Assembly: GCF_018403265.1 (NCBI RefSeq)
Contig: NZ_BOSI01000001.1
Span: 992,001-1,056,000 of the forward strand
DNA: 64,000 nt
From: Paenibacillus sp. J31TS4
GTDB lineage: Bacteria; Bacillota; Bacilli; Paenibacillales; NBRC-103111
Direction of reading: 5' to 3'
Below the pieces are notes generated by a model. That model did not search any database, was not told the DNA's origin, and saw only the letters and a list, made by a program, of their open reading frames with translations. The position numbers and the translations under genes were made by a program. Shown piece after piece: positions 17,668 through 27,407 of the stretch; position 1 is the first letter of the stretch; the number at the start of each line of letters is the position of its first letter.

Positions 17668-19755
17668 TTGATCAAGACACGAGGGATTCTTATTCTGTTA
17701 CCGCTCGCGCTGACCCTTCTGACGGAATTTAACAACCGCGGGCATATCCGCTCGGTGTTGAGCTGGGTTAAACATCATCCGAACGAGTTTTTCCTTAACT
17801 ATATTTTCTACTTTGCCCTGTTCTTCCTGTTCATCTCTCTGATCGGCCGCACGCGCTGGTCCTATTGGATCCTGTCCGTATTCTTCTTGATCGTCTCGCT
17901 GATCAGCGGCATCAAATTCAAGCTGCTGGGCCTTCCCCTGCTGCCCTGGGACATCGTCCTCAGCAGCGAAGGCACGGACGTTGCCCAATATCTCGGCGAT
18001 ATTGTTCAGTTCGAGATGATTGCCGGCCTTCTGCTGTTCCTTCTGTGCAGCTACGTGGTCGTTCACCGGCTTCCTTTCCTGCAAAGCAAGTTCCGCTGGC
18101 CGGAGCGCATCTTCCTGTTCGTTCTGTCCGGCGTTCTGCTGGCCAGCCTGTATTCGAACAAACCGCTAAATTTGAAGAACGCCATGAACATTTCGACCAT
18201 TCCGTGGGACCAGGCGGCGAACTATACGCAGAACGGCTTCCTGCTGTCGTCTCTTTACAACATGGATCTGATCTTCATCAAGGAGCCGGAAGGCTACAGC
18301 AAGGAGACGATCCAGCAGCTGATCGACGGAATCCAACGGAAGAACGTGGCCGATAACGGAGTGAAGCCGAACGTCATCGTCATGCTGAGCGAAGCGTTCT
18401 GGGATCCTACCCAAATCAAGAGCATCAAGTTCGACAAGGACCCGCTCGAATACCTGCACAGCTTGCAGAAGGACTTTACCCACGGAACCCTGCTGTCCCC
18501 CCAATTCGGAGGAGGCACGGCGAACGTAGAATACGAAGTACTGTCGGGGCATTCAAACCGGTTCCTGCCGCAGGGCTCGCTCGCCTATATCCAATATGTT
18601 AACCATCGGGTCGATTCCCTGGCCGGTATCCTCGGCCGCCAGAATTATCATACGGCAGCGGTCAACCCGCTGGATAACTGGTTCTTTGACAGCAACAAAG
18701 TTTATCGCAACTTTGGATTCTCCAAGTTCATCAGCAGCGAATTTTTCCCGAGTACGCCGGACAGCATGTTCATTCCGGACACCGAGGTATCCAAGATCAT
18801 CATCTCCGAAGCCGAGAAATCCCAAGGACCTGACTTCATCTTCGCCAATACGATGGAGAACCACTGGCCGTACTACGCAGGCAAGTTCCCGGAGAACGAG
18901 TTCAAGGTGGAGAGCTTGGACGGCTCGCTGTCCACCGATACCAAAGCTATGCTGGAGACGCTCGCACAGGGCGTGCACAACGCAGAGAAGTCGCTGAAAT
19001 TGATGATCGACCACTTCAGCACCACGAAGGAGCCGACCATTATTGTTTTCTTCGGCGATCACCTGCCTCTTCTCGGCAATGATTACCAGGCGTACCGGGA
19101 AACGAAGTTCCTTCAGGACAACGATCCGGATGTGCTGAACAAACTGTACAGCACGCCGTTCCTGATTTGGAACAATTATCTGCCAAAGGAACAAAAAGAA
19201 GAGCTGCACATGAGCCCTTCGTTCCTGAGCCCTTATGTGCTCAACATGGCCAATTTGAAAGGCACTTATTATACCGATTACCTGTTCGATCTTTATAAGA
19301 AGATTCCGGTTATTCCGCCGGAGAACTACTTGGCCGGCATGAACATAGCGGACAGTGACCTGAGAACTTACAAGCTGCTTCAGCATGACAGCATGTTCGG
19401 AGAGCAGTACGGGTACTCCGGCATCGGCGGCGACATCATTGACCATGCTTTCGTACTCGGCTTCGGGCCGATCGAGGTTAATGGAGTGGAAGAGACCCAG
19501 ACGGTCACAGCAGCCGCCGGAGCCGGCGTTGGGAGCGGAGAACGTACTTTGGCCGTTAAAGGCAACAACTTCGTTCCGAAGAGCGTCGTCTATCTGAATG
19601 GCAAGCCGCTCCCAACCACGTACTACGATGAGCATACGCTGCACGCCATTCTGCCAAAGGATGCCAAGCCCGGAAAGCAGCGGATCGATGTCCGGGTTCT
19701 GGACTCCAAGAAAATCGTGTTAAACAAGTCAAATTCCTTTGACCGCAGTCAATAA
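17668..19755 (+). CDS. LTA synthase family protein with C-terminal IPT/TIG-like domain (paralogue 1)
   Basis: 695 residues from the TTG. About five membrane helices (residues 5-165) precede an extracellular sulfatase-fold phosphotransferase. It has NVIVMLSEAFWDP with metal ligand E242, FGGGTANVEYE with the nucleophile T284, and FFGDHLPLLG (463-465) with Asp/His ligands. LtaS enzymes polymerise glycerol phosphate from phosphatidylglycerol onto a glycolipid anchor. Residues 610-690 are an extra beta domain (TLAVKGNNFVPKSVVYLNG) of IPT/TIG appearance, also present in the paralogue at 40264. The TTG has no ribosome site; the good AAGGAG lies 10 bases before an in-frame ATC at 17632 (see findings). 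Confidence 0.9.
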   Translation: MIKTRGILILLPLALTLLTEFNNRGHIRSVLSWVKHHPNEFFLNYIFYFALFFLFISLIGRTRWSYWILSVFFLIVSLISGIKFKLLGLPLLPWDIVLSSEGTDVAQYLGDIVQFEMIAGLLLFLLCSYVVVHRLPFLQSKFRWPERIFLFVLSGVLLASLYSNKPLNLKNAMNISTIPWDQAANYTQNGFLLSSLYNMDLIFIKEPEGYSKETIQQLIDGIQRKNVADNGVKPNVIVMLSEAFWDPTQIKSIKFDKDPLEYLHSLQKDFTHGTLLSPQFGGGTANVEYEVLSGHSNRFLPQGSLAYIQYVNHRVDSLAGILGRQNYHTAAVNPLDNWFFDSNKVYRNFGFSKFISSEFFPSTPDSMFIPDTEVSKIIISEAEKSQGPDFIFANTMENHWPYYAGKFPENEFKVESLDGSLSTDTKAMLETLAQGVHNAEKSLKLMIDHFSTTKEPTIIVFFGDHLPLLGNDYQAYRETKFLQDNDPDVLNKLYSTPFLIWNNYLPKEQKEELHMSPSFLSPYVLNMANLKGTYYTDYLFDLYKKIPVIPPENYLAGMNIADSDLRTYKLLQHDSMFGEQYGYSGIGGDIIDHAFVLGFGPIEVNGVEETQTVTAAAGAGVGSGERTLAVKGNNFVPKSVVYLNGKPLPTTYYDEHTLHAILPKDAKPGKQRIDVRVLDSKKIVLNKSNSFDRSQ

Positions 19756-19776
19756 TTGGATTCGGATTTCGGAAAA

Positions 19777-19807
19777 GCGGGACAGCTGGCAGCTGTCCCG
19801 CTTTTTT
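19777..19807 (+). terminator. Terminator of LtaS paralogue 1
   Basis: GCGGGACAGCT-GGC-AGCTGTCCCGC followed by six Ts. The rest of 19756-20069 holds only a small GGGGA-ATCA-TCCCC hairpin (19891-19904) that I cannot assign. Confidence 0.9.
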
Positions 19808-20069
19808 GTCGTTTGTCGGACTATCCGCTTCTCTCGTCGCCAGCAGAATCCGGCTTAAAGTCTAGCTTTTTGACCAGTCTTATCGGCTTAGGGGAATCAT
19901 CCCCTTGTTGCCGTTCGCCTGCGCCGATTGTCCCGCTATTTTCCACCCCGCCCGTTTTCTACCCGTTTCCATGAAGCCGTTTCCAAATTTTGCGGGATGA
20001 ATCCCTGCCGAGAATCCGTTAGGGTGGAAATTAGCCGCAAGGCAAACAACCGAAGGGAGAATGTGACAC

Positions 20070-20699
20070 ATGAAACTTTGGAAAACTGCCGCTTTGGCCG
20101 GCGTCCTGCTGGTCGGACCGGTCCTTGGAGCGAGTGCGGCTTCGGCGGCTTCTTATACGGTGCAGCCGAACGACACGATGTATGCTATCGCCATGAACAA
20201 TGGCTTCTCTTTGCAAAGCCTGATTGACGCCAACCCGCAAGTGGCGAACCCGAACATCATCTGGGAGGGTATGAGCCTGCAACTCCCGTCGAACGGCTCC
20301 GCTCCTGCGGACAGCCAGCCGGCAGCCAGCTCCTCGTATGCCCAACAGGTGGTGGATTTGGTTAACCAGGAAAGAGCGAAAGCCGGCCTCCAGCCGCTGC
20401 AGGCCGACGGACCTTTGTCCAATATGGCACTGGAAAAAGCCAAGGATATGGACAACAATCATTACTTTGATCATAACTCACCGACCTACGGTTCTCCATT
20501 CGATATGATGACCCGCTTCGGCATTTCCTATTCCTACGCAGGCGAGAACATCGCCATGGGCCAGCGCGACCCCCAAGAGGTCATGAAGGCTTGGATGAAT
20601 AGCGAAGGCCACCGCCAGAACATTATGAACCCTAACTTCACGATCATCGGCACCGCCTATTACAATGGGCAATGGGTCCAGGAATTCGTCGGCCGTTAA
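20070..20699 (+). CDS. Secreted LysM-CAP domain protein (YkwD-like)
   Basis: 209 residues. There is a signal peptide (KTAALAGVLLVGPVLGASAA). One LysM follows (residues about 29-73, YTVQPNDTMYAIAMNNGFSL), for peptidoglycan binding. A Ser/Ala/Pro linker leads to a CAP/SCP domain with VVDLVNQERAKAGLQPL, HYFDHNSPTYGSPFDMM (His), YAGENIAMG (Glu) and WMNSEGHRQNIMNPNFT (His). Bacillus YkwD and spore SafA-associated proteins share this layout. GAAGGGAGAATGTGACAC precedes the ATG. It is presumably wall-located; the CAP enzymatic role is unknown. Confidence 0.92.
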   Translation: MKLWKTAALAGVLLVGPVLGASAASAASYTVQPNDTMYAIAMNNGFSLQSLIDANPQVANPNIIWEGMSLQLPSNGSAPADSQPAASSSYAQQVVDLVNQERAKAGLQPLQADGPLSNMALEKAKDMDNNHYFDHNSPTYGSPFDMMTRFGISYSYAGENIAMGQRDPQEVMKAWMNSEGHRQNIMNPNFTIIGTAYYNGQWVQEFVGR

Positions 20700-20735
20700 G
20701 GCAGACGTCCCTTCCTGCCGGGATTCGGACAAGCA

Positions 20736-20781
20736 AGCGTCAGGCTTCCTCAGCCGTCAACTGGGGTGCTGGCGCTTTTTT
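20736..20781 (+). terminator. Terminator of the LysM-CAP gene
   Basis: AGCGTCAG pairs with CTGGCGCT (one G-U) across a 25-base loop and is followed by TTTTTT. Confidence 0.55.
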
Positions 20782-21135
20782 GCGTGCAAGGAAGCGATGA
20801 GAATGCCAGAAAAAGTAATGGTTCTCCCTATTCGTTATGAAAGCCCTTCCATTACAATGGATTTAACCTATGCTCACCGCCGAAGCGGCGGCATGGGAAC
20901 AGCAGGGAAGGAGGAGTACGAGGGATATCCAAAGGCAGCTGGCCTATCCGGGGGAGCTTCTCCGCACGAGTTCAACCGCGGCGGAGAAACGGAAGAACCG
21001 GCAAGCCCAACGTGCGGCAGATAGCTGCAGCCGTCGTCGGACGAAGATCTGTGGCTATGCCCGCAGGCAGCAGGGAGCATGCCGCGCCGATTGAGCAAGG
21101 AAAGGCAGGAACTTGAACGAAAGGATGAGAGAAGA
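20782..21135 (+). other. Long leader before the GHL10 protein, unassigned
   Basis: About 350 bases without a gene I can support. It contains CCATT-AC-AATGG (20850-20861) overlapping a TACAAT, a CCGCCG-AA-GCGGCGG hairpin and several G+C hairpins nearer the gene. Short open frames cross it, but they are basic and lack ribosome sites. It could be a structured 5' leader; I could not match it to a known riboswitch class. Confidence 0.35.
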
Positions 21136-24100
21136 ATGAAGGTAAGCCGCTTGCTTCGCCATCTTCCTCTGCTGTTGATGGCAGCCCTATTTTGTTCGTT
21201 ATTTCCAACACCCGGCTTTGCAGCCACCCGCTCCCTCACCTCCCCATCGGTGACGGGAACCGTCTACGGCGATAACGCCGTCACCCTGACTACATACGGC
21301 GGAGGAGATCTGATTGAGGTGGAGGCCGCTCCGATCGATATTACCGTCGACGTGACCGGCCCCCGCAAACCGATCAATTATATCGACCAGGACGTGACGG
21401 GCATCACGGATTTCCTCGCCCTGTTCACAACCGAATTCTCCGCCCAGGTAACCGTTCCCCGGACGGCCGTCGCCGTGCAGGTCGACAGCGCGAGCCGGGT
21501 TACCCAGGTAATCAACCCTTCGGTGAACGGAGCGCCGCCCGTTTGGACGGGCCCGACCGAGCTGCCTGTCCTGCCCGGCGGTTATGTACTGCTCGCCAAT
21601 GATGACAGCTGGGCGAACAAAACCTTCAAGCAGTATTTGGCCAAAAACTTCAAAGTAGGAGACACCATCAAGCTCCGCAGGAATGGCACCGTCGTTCCGG
21701 TCACTGACCTCATGACGGGCCGGGGGCCGGTTCCCCGTCTCGCACTTGAGGGAAGCACAATTCTGACCGTGACGGAGCCGTCCGTCCCCGTGAAAGGCAA
21801 GGTCGTCAATTATACGGCCGGAGAATCGTACGAGCTGACCATGAACGGACAGCCGGCTGCTCTGGCGGCCGACGGTTCCTTCCAGACGAATGTCCCGCTT
21901 GCGTCCGGTCCCAATTACATTGATGTGGCGATTAAGAAGAACGGCGTAGAGGAAGACAAGCAATCGATCGTCGTCTTCTACAAGAAGCCGGATACCGCGC
22001 CCAAAGAAGTCATCCTGTGGATAGACCAGGGCACGAATATTTTCCGCCTCCAGACGGCTGAGAACGTTCGCGACATGATGGCACAAGCTAAGGATGCCGG
22101 CGTGACAGGCGTCGCCCTTGACGTGAAGGGCGTAGAGGGGTTCGCCGCATACAAGAAGAACGACCTGACGGGCCGGCCGCACATCAGCGAGATGACGGCG
22201 CCGACCCGCAAAGGAGCCAGCCCGCACATCGATTTGCTGGAGGAGTTCATCAAGGCGGGACATGAAGTAGGCATCAAGGTGCATGCCGCCTTCAACATCT
22301 TCGCCGAAGGCTCCATCGTCAACAACGAATTCGGCCTGTTGAACCGGCACCTCGATTGGGAGGAGCGCGTCTATCGGCCGGAGGACGGCGGTAAGATCCT
22401 GCGGCTTCGCGACAGCAGCATCGCGAGAACCGCTCTACTCGCCTTCGTCAACCCGGCGAACGACGACGTCCGGGCGTTCGAGCTGCTGAACATCGAGGAA
22501 GTGCTGAAGAACTACGATGTGGACGGCATCGTCCTGGACCGGGCGCGCTACGACAACGAATACGCTGATTTCAGCGATGTCAGCCGCGCCAAATTCGAAG
22601 CTTTCCTGGCCGCCAAGGGCAAGCAGCTGCGCCAATGGCCGCAGGATGTTTACTCCTTCTCGGGCAGCACACGTGTGAACGGCCCGCTCCTCAACGACTG
22701 GTGGGAGTTCCGTTCCCAGACCATCAAGACGTTCACCGACGAGGTGCGCGCGCTGGTTGACCGGTATAAAGCCGTGAAGAGCAAGCCGATCCAGGCTTCC
22801 GCCTACGTCGGCTCTTGGTTCGAGACGTACTATCTCAACGGCGTCAACTGGGGGAGCCCAAACTTCCGGTACGATCCGCGCCTTGGATTCCCGGAACAGA
22901 GCCTCTATACCCCGGACTATGCGAAAACTGGCTATACCGACAATCTCGACTTCCTCATGATCGGCACGTACCAAACGACGATCGAGGAAATCGAGCAGCA
23001 TATCACGTACGGCAACATTGTGACGAACGGCGAGCTCCCGATGTACGCGGGCATTTCGCTTGCGAACATTCAGAGCCCGCCTCTGCAGCGGACCGTCTTC
23101 CAGACCGGTCTCAAAAACTCGAGCGGCCTCATGCTGTTCGACTATTCGCAGGTGAACTGGCCGATCGTCAAAGCGTCCATTCAGGACAAGGATTATGTGA
23201 AGGACTATCAGCTCGGCATGTCCGTCCCGGCGAACCGGGAGCAATTTATCGAGGGCGACGAGTATAACGTCAGCCGTAACGAGAACCAAATCAACGTCTT
23301 CACCCCGGCATATGGAAACACAACGGCAACAAGCACCTTCGGCGTCGAGGCGATTGTCGACGGCAGCGGCAAGGTGACCACGGTCGTCAACCAGAAGCCG
23401 GCGCTCACCTGGAACTGGAACGTGAAGGATCCGAACAACAGCGTCATTCCGGCGGGCGGATTCGTCATCTCGGCACTCGACGAGTCGGGCGTCCGAACGA
23501 AGCGTCAGCTGGTGGCACGTACCTACAATGCCGGCGACGACGCGAGAGCGGCCGTGCTGAGCGGGTACTCCGTCTACAACGGCTCGTCGACTCCCGCTGC
23601 CACTCTTGACCTGAAGGGCCGCGTGGAAGTGCTCGGCAAAGGCACAGCCGAGGTTCGACTGAACGGACAGCCGGCCGCCGTGCTGGCAACCGGGGAATTC
23701 AAGGGCAGCGTTCCCCTTGCATTAGGGGCGAATCCCATCGAAATCTCCGTCTATGTGGACGGCTGGAAGACGAACAGCAAGACGATTACGGTCACACGCA
23801 CACAAAACGTGTTGACCGCCATTGAAGCGGACGCCTCCTCCTATCGCCTGAAGGCCGGAGAACGTCGCAAGCTGGCGCTGAACGCGGTTTATGAGGACGG
23901 CAGCCGCCTGCCGATAGCAGACGGTGCATCCTTCCAGTCCGCAGCCAGCAATGTGGCGAACGTGGAGGCGGACGGCACGATCGTCGCCCGTAACGTTGGA
24001 GAAACGACCGTAACGGCTGTCTACCAAGGCAAATCCGTCACCGTCCAGGTAAAGGTTGTGCAGCTGAAGTCGCTATCGACCGCAGTCGAGCTGGACCTCA

Positions 24101-24360
24101 AGGCCGGCGATTCCAAGCAGATCGAGCTGCTAGGCGTTTATACGGACGGAGTGACCGAGCGCATTCGGAATGCCTCTTACACCTCGTCCAAGCCGAAGAC
24201 GGCTACGGTAGACGAATCCGGAACGATTCGGGCGCTCAAGCCCGGCGTTACGTGGGTAACGGCCGAAGCACAGGGCAAGTCGATCGAGATCAAGGTCAAG
24301 GTTTTCAACAAAAACAGCAACGCCGATATAAGCTCCTATGAGGATGAGGACGAGCAATAA
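21136..24360 (+). CDS. Secreted GHL10-type glycoside hydrolase-like protein with Big_2 repeats
   Basis: 1074 residues from the ATG at 21136 (AAAGGA leader). There is a signal peptide (LLRHLPLLLMAALFCSLFPT). A 250-residue beta-rich N-terminal part follows. A TIM-barrel GHL10 (DUF187-like) domain spans about residues 285-690: KEVILWIDQGTNIFR, VKVHAAFNIF-type strands and YDVDGIVLDRARYD, where the Asp/Arg cluster is expected near the active site. A copper-amine-oxidase-like or Ig-like stretch follows, and then two Big_2 domains (about 890-975 and 978-1065) and an acidic tail. YngK-like relatives are envelope enzymes of unknown substrate. It is monocistronic, between terminators. Confidence 0.85.
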   Translation: MKVSRLLRHLPLLLMAALFCSLFPTPGFAATRSLTSPSVTGTVYGDNAVTLTTYGGGDLIEVEAAPIDITVDVTGPRKPINYIDQDVTGITDFLALFTTEFSAQVTVPRTAVAVQVDSASRVTQVINPSVNGAPPVWTGPTELPVLPGGYVLLANDDSWANKTFKQYLAKNFKVGDTIKLRRNGTVVPVTDLMTGRGPVPRLALEGSTILTVTEPSVPVKGKVVNYTAGESYELTMNGQPAALAADGSFQTNVPLASGPNYIDVAIKKNGVEEDKQSIVVFYKKPDTAPKEVILWIDQGTNIFRLQTAENVRDMMAQAKDAGVTGVALDVKGVEGFAAYKKNDLTGRPHISEMTAPTRKGASPHIDLLEEFIKAGHEVGIKVHAAFNIFAEGSIVNNEFGLLNRHLDWEERVYRPEDGGKILRLRDSSIARTALLAFVNPANDDVRAFELLNIEEVLKNYDVDGIVLDRARYDNEYADFSDVSRAKFEAFLAAKGKQLRQWPQDVYSFSGSTRVNGPLLNDWWEFRSQTIKTFTDEVRALVDRYKAVKSKPIQASAYVGSWFETYYLNGVNWGSPNFRYDPRLGFPEQSLYTPDYAKTGYTDNLDFLMIGTYQTTIEEIEQHITYGNIVTNGELPMYAGISLANIQSPPLQRTVFQTGLKNSSGLMLFDYSQVNWPIVKASIQDKDYVKDYQLGMSVPANREQFIEGDEYNVSRNENQINVFTPAYGNTTATSTFGVEAIVDGSGKVTTVVNQKPALTWNWNVKDPNNSVIPAGGFVISALDESGVRTKRQLVARTYNAGDDARAAVLSGYSVYNGSSTPAATLDLKGRVEVLGKGTAEVRLNGQPAAVLATGEFKGSVPLALGANPIEISVYVDGWKTNSKTITVTRTQNVLTAIEADASSYRLKAGERRKLALNAVYEDGSRLPIADGASFQSAASNVANVEADGTIVARNVGETTVTAVYQGKSVTVQVKVVQLKSLSTAVELDLKAGDSKQIELLGVYTDGVTERIRNASYTSSKPKTATVDESGTIRALKPGVTWVTAEAQGKSIEIKVKVFNKNSNADISSYEDEDEQ

Positions 24361-24388
24361 CCCTCAGTTCCTCCTACATTGGTTGAAG

Positions 24389-24422
24389 CAAAGAGCGGAC
24401 CGCTAAGGTCCGCTCTTTGTTG
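24389..24422 (+). terminator. Terminator of the GHL10 gene
   Basis: CAAAGAGCGGACC-GCTAA-GGTCCGCTCTTTG followed by TTG. The next 300 bases (24423-24722) contain no gene I can support. Confidence 0.85.
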
Positions 24423-24722
24423 TGCCTTGTCTGCGTTTGATGCCTCCAGGTCACATGGCGGCCTAACCCGCTTCCGAACAGGCACCCGCGCTCGGTTTCC
24501 TGTATCCTCTTTCTTCTCCGTGTCCTCTGGACCTTTAGGACCTTCTGTCCACTCATTGACCTGACGTATTCTCCGATTCTTCGTATTCTCTCTATCTTCG
24601 GCTCCATATCCACTGTCCCTTCCAAATCTACCGCGTGTCCTACTCCCCCTTCCTCCTGCCCCATCAGCTCAATTCCCTGTCTCCAGAGGCCGCGGTAAGC
24701 CTCCTGCATGCCTTCTCGGGCA

Positions 24723-24770
24723 CAAAAACAACAATCCCGCCAACGCTTAGCGCCGGCGGGATTGTTGTTT
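24723..24770 (-). terminator. Terminator of the sugar-uptake operon
   Basis: On the minus strand 15-base arms AACAACAATCCCGCC / GGCGGGATTGTTGTT are followed by TTTTTG. It is one of the strongest hairpins in the window. Confidence 0.92.
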
Positions 24771-24785
24771 CGATCTTCTTGCTTC

Positions 24786-26282
24786 TTACTTCTTGTTTGC
24801 CTTGTACCAGTCGTTGGCTTCCTTGGTCATTTCGTCTCCGCCTTGTGCTTTCCAGTTGGCGACGAAGGCGTCATAGTTGCTCATCGGCTCCGAGCCGCTG
24901 ATGAACTTGAGGAACGAATCCTCAACCAGTTTGGCCAGCTTCTGGGAGTTTTTGCTGATATTGTCGAGCGGCGGCGCGAACGTAAGCGGGTCGATAACGA
25001 GCGCCGGCTTCGCGTTCTCCTGGATCGTCTCGAAGTAGCTCTGGACGTACGGATCTTTCCGCACGCGTGCTTGCCAGTAGGTCGGATAAACGTTCTGGTC
25101 GACCCCGGTCACGAACGCGCTTGCATTGGCCCATTCGTCGGCAAACTTCGGCTGGATCGGATAGTATTTGCCGTCCTTCACCTCGTGGTGAACGCCTTCC
25201 TGTCCGATAGCCAATCCCTTGAACGTGTCCTTCTCCAGCTTCGCGTCGATCAGCTTGAGCGCATCATCCTTGTGCGGCGCGAATTTCGGGATCGAGATGA
25301 ACCAGCTGACGCCGGTCGTCGCCACAACCTTGTTTTTGCCGTTCGCGTCTTTCAGGAACGGAATGAGCGTCATTTTGGCGTTCGGGAAGTTTTTGAGCAG
25401 CGCATTGTTCAGGTTGCCGCCGTCATAGTAAGCGACCCGGTACATGGCAGCCTTACCGCTCGAGAGCTTCTCGATCGCTTTGGCGCCCGTATTGATGCCC
25501 CACTCGGGATCCATCAGGCCTTCCTTGTACAGCTTGTTCATGAAGGTGAGGTATTCCTTCATCGCCGGGTTTTCGACATAGTTGCGCAGCGTGCCGCCGT
25601 TGTCTTCCCACTGGGTGGAAAGGCCGAAGGTGGACGCGATATCGCCGATGAACGGATCCTTGCCGCCGGTAAGCGGGATGATGCCCTTCTTCTCCTTGAT
25701 CGTCTTCAGGACGGTGTACAGCTCATCCCGTGTCGTCGGTACCTTAAGGCCGAGCTCATCGAGGATATCCTGCCGGACCGCCAGTTCGAAGTTGACCAGG
25801 TTGCCGGAGCTTGCTTCCGGAATCGCATAGATTTTGCCGTTCACCTTGACGGCCTCCCACGATTCCGGAGCGATGGCCTGCTTCAGGTTTTTGCCATACT
25901 TCGCGATCAGGTCGTCCAGCGGCTCGAGCGCCCCAGAGCTGACCAGCTTCGAGAACTGGTTCTTGTTCAGCTTCATCAGGTCGTACGGCTCTTTGTTCGC
26001 CATAAGCAGGTTCAGCTTCTCGTCGGCGTTCTCGGCCGGCAGCAGATCGTACTTGACGGTGTAGCCGGTCCGTTCGGTAATCCACTTGGCCGGCGCTTCC
26101 TTGGTCGCGTCGTAGCGGTCGAATTGGTTCAGCTGGCGAAGCTCAGGCTTCGGTCCCGAAGTAGCGGCCGTCGCGCTGCTCGGTGCGGGCGACGAAGAGC
26201 TGCCGGCATCGGAGCCGCCTCCACAGCCGGCGGCGGTCGCTGCCAGTGCAGCGATGGAGAGAACGGTTACAGTTTTTTTCAT
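24786..26282 (-). CDS. Extracellular solute-binding lipoprotein (LplA-like)
   Basis: 498 residues. Lipoprotein signal MKKTVTVLSIAALAATAAGC with Cys20 as anchor, then a Gly/Ser/Pro-rich tether. The family-1 binding fold includes ITERTGYTVKYDLLPAENAD and ends in the YDAFVANWKAQGGDEMTKEA motif seen across Paenibacillus LplA-type proteins. GGGAGG lies 10 bases before the ATG. It is the last gene after two permeases of the same family. The start region contains a cre-like sequence. It likely binds an oligosaccharide for the LplB/LplC-type permeases; the sugar is unknown. Confidence 0.9.
   Translation of the reverse strand: MKKTVTVLSIAALAATAAGCGGGSDAGSSSSPAPSSATAATSGPKPELRQLNQFDRYDATKEAPAKWITERTGYTVKYDLLPAENADEKLNLLMANKEPYDLMKLNKNQFSKLVSSGALEPLDDLIAKYGKNLKQAIAPESWEAVKVNGKIYAIPEASSGNLVNFELAVRQDILDELGLKVPTTRDELYTVLKTIKEKKGIIPLTGGKDPFIGDIASTFGLSTQWEDNGGTLRNYVENPAMKEYLTFMNKLYKEGLMDPEWGINTGAKAIEKLSSGKAAMYRVAYYDGGNLNNALLKNFPNAKMTLIPFLKDANGKNKVVATTGVSWFISIPKFAPHKDDALKLIDAKLEKDTFKGLAIGQEGVHHEVKDGKYYPIQPKFADEWANASAFVTGVDQNVYPTYWQARVRKDPYVQSYFETIQENAKPALVIDPLTFAPPLDNISKNSQKLAKLVEDSFLKFISGSEPMSNYDAFVANWKAQGGDEMTKEANDWYKANKK
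26258..26271 (-). promoter_or_regulatory. cre-like CcpA box inside the start of the solute-binding gene
   Basis: On the minus strand TGTAACCGTTCTCT matches the cre consensus TGNAANCGNTNNCA at all but the last base. It lies within codons 4-9. It shares a TGTAACCGTT core with the box at 33687-33700. Confidence 0.4.
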
Positions 26283-26433
26283 GTTCAGATTGCCTCCCTT
26301 TTTGTATAGAACACTAAGTAAGCCTGTCAAGAAAGTAAGCCTCTCAAGCGATGAAGCAAAAGCAACAGTCACCGGTTCTTGCCGCTTCTTTCCGCGGCCC
26401 GGCATCACCGCCTTTCGCGGGACCGGCGGTCCG

Positions 26434-27363
26434 TTATTCTTTGACCGAGCCGACGAGAACGCCCTTCACGAAGTACTTCTGAAGGAACGGGTAGACGACG
26501 ACAATCGGGATGGTAGCGAGCAGAATGGATGCTGCTTGAATCGACTGCGGCGTTGCGTTCAGCGCCGAATCGGGATTCTTGTTCTCCTGGAGGAAGCTGT
26601 CGCTCGACGAGACGAGCAGCTCCTTGAGATACAGCTGCATCGGCTTGAGCTTCGGGTCGTTGATGTAAATCATCGAGGTGAAGAAGTCATTCCAGAAGTG
26701 GACCGCATAAAAGAGCGCGATGGTAGCGAATACCGGCATGGACAGCGGAACGGTAATCCGGAACAGGATCGCCAGGTTGCTGGCGCCGTCAAGCTTGGCC
26801 GATTCCTCGAGGCTGTCCGGCAGACTCTCGAAATAGTTCTTGATAATCAGCATGTTGAATACGCTGATCATCGCCGGCAGGAACAGGACCGGCATCTTGT
26901 TGACGAGATGAAGATTCTGCATGAGCAGGTAGGTCGGGACGAGGCCGCCGCTGAACAGCATCGTGAAGATATACATCAGGATGAAACCCTTGCGCCCTCT
27001 CAGCCGCGGCTTTGACAGCGGATAGGCGGCAAGCGCCGTCATGAACAAGGCGAGCGCCGTCCCGATGACGGTGACCATCACCGACACCTTCAGCGAGTTC
27101 AGGAACATGTCGTCCTTCATGACATACAGGTAAGTGCCCAGCTGAAAATCAATCGGATACAGCGTCACCTTTCCCGAGACGACGGCGGCCTCGCCGGACA
27201 TCGACTTGGCCAGCAGGTTCAAGAACGGGAAGATGGTGATTAGAGCCAGAAAAACAAACAATGTATAGTTTAGAAACGAGAAAATCTTCTCGCCGAGCGA
27301 TGTCCGGATGCCAGACGGCCTAGCACTTGCAGGCGGCCGGGTTACGCTTTCGGTTTGAGCCAT
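26434..27363 (-). CDS. Carbohydrate ABC permease (LplC/YtcP-like)
   Basis: 309 residues, six predicted helices. The EAA-type cytoplasmic loop ESLPDSLEESAKLDGASNLA contacts an MsmX-like shared ATPase. No ATPase gene is present here, as usual for Lpl-type importers. Ends KYFVKGVLVGSVKE, the standard family terminus. GGGGGAGGTTCCAACA precedes the ATG. It lies 44 bases after its partner permease. Confidence 0.92.
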   Translation of the reverse strand: MAQTESVTRPPASARPSGIRTSLGEKIFSFLNYTLFVFLALITIFPFLNLLAKSMSGEAAVVSGKVTLYPIDFQLGTYLYVMKDDMFLNSLKVSVMVTVIGTALALFMTALAAYPLSKPRLRGRKGFILMYIFTMLFSGGLVPTYLLMQNLHLVNKMPVLFLPAMISVFNMLIIKNYFESLPDSLEESAKLDGASNLAILFRITVPLSMPVFATIALFYAVHFWNDFFTSMIYINDPKLKPMQLYLKELLVSSSDSFLQENKNPDSALNATPQSIQAASILLATIPIVVVYPFLQKYFVKGVLVGSVKE

Positions 27364-27407
27364 TGTTGGAACCTCCCCCAGTTATGTTTGCGTCCGAGCG
27401 GCTCCGC

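Noticed and set aside
24708-26309. 533-codon plus-strand frame opposite the solute-binding gene
   Set aside because: No ribosome site or domain; mirrors the codon pattern of the real gene.
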